Of a DNA stretch of 6,724 bases, positions 4,743-6,724 are shown piece after piece (the stretch's first letter is position 1; each line of letters begins with the position of its first letter). The notes beneath the pieces are model-generated. The model searched no databases and was not told the DNA's origin. It saw only the letters and a program-made list of their open reading frames with translations. The DNA is from JBEKYH01 sp049511115 (GTDB lineage Bacteria; Planctomycetota; Phycisphaerae; Tepidisphaerales; Tepidisphaeraceae), in assembly GCA_049511115.1 (NCBI GenBank), contig JBEKYH010000290.1:1-6724 (forward strand). Reading direction: 5' to 3'. Position numbers and translations under genes: made by a program.

Positions 4743-6724
4743 ATGGTGGACAGCGATCGCCTTATTCTCGCCCTGGTTCAGACGAAGAACGAGGCGGCGG
4801 ATGACGTACTCCTCGAAGCCCTGCGCCTGGGGTCGGAAGAGGAGAAGCCGCTTATTCTGGCCGCACTTTTCCGCCGCGCCACGGTGCATGGTTTGTGCGG
4901 CGTCATCGCGCTCTACGACAAACTGCCAGAGCCGCTCCAGCATCGGGTCCTGGTCAACATCCGCAACATGCACGCGGCCCTGCGTGAATGCGGGCGCAGC
5001 GAAGACAGCGCCGTGCGCATCGCGGCGCTGAAACTCATCGCCCTGGGGCACCAGGGCAAACTCGCATACGTCTTGTCGGAGAATCTTCGCAGCGAAGACC
5101 CAGAGATATCCAAGGCCGCCGTGGGGGCGCTGGTGGCGCTGGCACGCTGGGTGTCGATGGAGACGCGCTGGCTTCAGCGAGGTGAATTCAAGTTGGCTGA
5201 GCCAGATGATGAGGCGGGGGCGCCCAAGCTGGCAGCCGACGCCGATGGCGAAGAAGTCAGCGAAGCGGCGGATAAGTCGGCAGACCTGGCGTCCGAGGAA
5301 TTGGCGTCCCAGCCGCTGGTTGTTGAACCTGGCGCCGCGCTTGACACTTCCGAGCCGCGTGACGTGCTGGCGATTTACAATGACCTGTGGGCACAGCGAC
5401 CCGAGATCGAGACGGCCGTTGCTCGCGCGATTGACCTGAGCCGTGGGCGCTACGGGCCGGAGCTTTTGCGGGCGGCGCTGCTGCTGTGCGATTGGCCGGG
5501 GAGCAAGACGTTGGCCATTTTGCAGACGGCCAAGCACGGCGGCCAGACCGCGATGGTGCGCCGCCTTGAGCAGCCGCCGGCCAGCGAGCACGTCGAGGCG
5601 TTTCTCCTCTCGGCCAGCCATGGCCAGATTCGCAGCCACATGGCGGCGGTGTTCGCCCATATCAGCGAGCGGCCCGTGTTGGATGCGCTGCTGCGCAAGA
5701 CGCATTGGCTCAAGGACAGCCAGCTTTTGCTCTGCATGCACCAGGTGACGCGCGGGGCGTGGTGGGGGGAGAGCGAACTGCTCGACGACATCGCCCGGCG
5801 CGATCCCGACCAGGCGGCGCGCATCGGCGACTGGCTCGTGGCCAGCGGAGCGCATGATGTGGTCGCCGACGATCGCATGGAGCGCCTGCGGCAGCGCGCG
5901 GAGAATTCATTTCCATCGCGCGTGCGGCTGTTCCGTCTGGCGGCGGCGCGCAAGCGCGGAACATCCGTCCAACTCATCAAGGGATTTCTGGCCGATCACG
6001 ACGAGCGGCTGGCGCGCATGGCGGCGCGCGAGCTGATCCGGCGGCGGCCGCCGGATTATGAGAACCTTTTGCTGCAGCGCATGGCGGCGGCGCCGGCGAG
6101 CGTGCGGAAGGTGATCAGCCGGTCGCTGGGACACGTGGGATTTGAGCAGTTCTGGGAACGATTTGACAGCCTGGACCGCGCGACGCGCCGCCACGCGGGA
6201 AAGGCGATGCTGAAAATCCTGCCCGATTCCGTGGCCCGCCTGACGCGGCGGTTGACCACCGGGCCGGTTGAGCAGCGCCTCAAGGCGATGCAGATGGCGC
6301 ACGACCTGGGGCTGGTTCCCGAGATGCGCCAGACGCTGGCCGCTCTGACGCAGCACAACAATCCCAAGGTGCGCTCCAAGGCCGTCAGCGCCCTGGCCGA
6401 GGCGCCGGAGGAATCGCGCGAAATCCTCATGGATCGCGTGTTGCACGACAATGATCCGCGCGTGCGGGCCAATGCGATCGAAGTTCTGGAGGCCACGCGC
6501 GCCGCCCAGTTTTTACCGCTGCTGGCGGAGAGAGCGCGGGTGGGCCAGAACCGCGAGCGGGCTAATTCGATCAAGGCGCTGCATCGCATGCGCGTGGGCA
6601 ACGCCGGCGAGGCTCTGGCGGAAATGCTGCGCGATCAGCGCGCCGATCACCGGATTTCCGCGCTCTGGGCGCTGCGGCAGATAGGATTGTGGAGACTGCT
6701 GGGTGAAGTGGGCCGTTTGGCGAG
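4743..6724 (+). CDS. HEAT-repeat protein with acidic linker (3' end outside window)
   Basis: I translated this frame by hand: 660 uninterrupted codons from ATG 4743 to the window edge, with an in-frame stop upstream at 4707-4709. The product is almost wholly helical, with no signal peptide or membrane segment, so it is probably cytoplasmic. HEAT-type units with the 'D-x-x-VR-x-x-A-x-x-x-L' signature are seen at 86-102 (SEDSAVRIAALKLIALG), 117-134, 419-434 (HDERLARMAARELIRR), 539-554 (NNPKVRSKAVSALAEA), 570-585 (NDPRVRANAIEVLEAT), 603-616 and 634-648. Residues about 152-206 form an acidic, Ala-rich linker that splits a short N-terminal HEAT block from the long C-terminal array. HEAT arrays are protein-binding scaffolds; the partner is unknown, and further domains may follow beyond the edge. 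No Shine-Dalgarno precedes the ATG; GTG 4713 is a possible longer start. The gene is divergent from the redox operon and unlikely to share its function. Confidence 0.85.
   Translation, partial: MVDSDRLILALVQTKNEAADDVLLEALRLGSEEEKPLILAALFRRATVHGLCGVIALYDKLPEPLQHRVLVNIRNMHAALRECGRSEDSAVRIAALKLIALGHQGKLAYVLSENLRSEDPEISKAAVGALVALARWVSMETRWLQRGEFKLAEPDDEAGAPKLAADADGEEVSEAADKSADLASEELASQPLVVEPGAALDTSEPRDVLAIYNDLWAQRPEIETAVARAIDLSRGRYGPELLRAALLLCDWPGSKTLAILQTAKHGGQTAMVRRLEQPPASEHVEAFLLSASHGQIRSHMAAVFAHISERPVLDALLRKTHWLKDSQLLLCMHQVTRGAWWGESELLDDIARRDPDQAARIGDWLVASGAHDVVADDRMERLRQRAENSFPSRVRLFRLAAARKRGTSVQLIKGFLADHDERLARMAARELIRRRPPDYENLLLQRMAAAPASVRKVISRSLGHVGFEQFWERFDSLDRATRRHAGKAMLKILPDSVARLTRRLTTGPVEQRLKAMQMAHDLGLVPEMRQTLAALTQHNNPKVRSKAVSALAEAPEESREILMDRVLHDNDPRVRANAIEVLEATRAAQFLPLLAERARVGQNRERANSIKALHRMRVGNAGEALAEMLRDQRADHRISALWALRQIGLWRLLGEVGRLA

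Noticed and set aside
3745..5031. Plus-strand frame of 428 codons spanning the AKR gene and the start of the HEAT gene
   Set aside because: It crosses a divergent promoter region and is antisense to a very well conserved aldo/keto reductase, with no plausible domain of its own.
4740..5855. Minus-strand open frame of 371 codons opposite the HEAT-repeat gene
   Set aside because: Its translation is Arg/Gln/His-rich without any family pattern. The plus strand gives clear HEAT repeats, and long antisense frames are expected in GC-rich coding DNA.

Overview
The window comes from a GC-rich bacterial genome. The best guess is a member of Planctomycetota, perhaps of the Phycisphaerae type. This rests on three things: a secreted squalene-cyclase-repeat/DUF4159 protein, a large HEAT-repeat protein, and host-like genes with poor or absent Shine-Dalgarno sequences. 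No rRNA or marker gene is present, so the placement is an inference.

Layout: (1) Bases 1-1468, minus strand: the first 489 residues of an exported protein with terpenoid-cyclase-type (QW) repeats followed by the start of a DUF4159 domain; the gene runs off the left edge. (2) Bases 1469-1717: a 249-base divergent intergenic region holding a G/C-rich palindromic repeat of the REP/MITE-like kind (1581-1642). (3) Bases 1718-2083, plus strand: a small exported, possibly lipid-anchored protein of unknown function. (4) Bases 2120-4593, minus strand: a compact three-gene operon transcribed in the order aldo/keto reductase (PdxI/YdbC type), atypical NAD(P)-binding SDR protein, TetR-family repressor, with gaps of 37 and 40 bases. 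A good sigma70-type promoter (TTGACT-16-TATGCT) lies upstream, with an inverted repeat GTTACA/TGTAAC over it that is a candidate operator for the TetR protein. (5) Bases 4743 to the right edge, plus strand: the first 660 residues of a HEAT-repeat protein with an acidic linker, again incomplete.

The operon looks like a self-regulated redox cassette: a repressor controlling its own operon, presumably released by a small carbonyl or aromatic ligand. Its genes have recognisable ribosome-binding sites and a consensus-like promoter, unlike the flanking genes. A short 8-base direct repeat (CGGGAAAA) brackets it. Together these suggest, but do not prove, that the cassette was acquired horizontally. 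The two edge genes are long open frames that lack a stop inside the window. They carry the real coding signal there, and the shorter antisense frames over them are shadows. I see no CRISPR array, transposase, tRNA, rRNA or phage gene, and nothing that amounts to a clearly new biological system.
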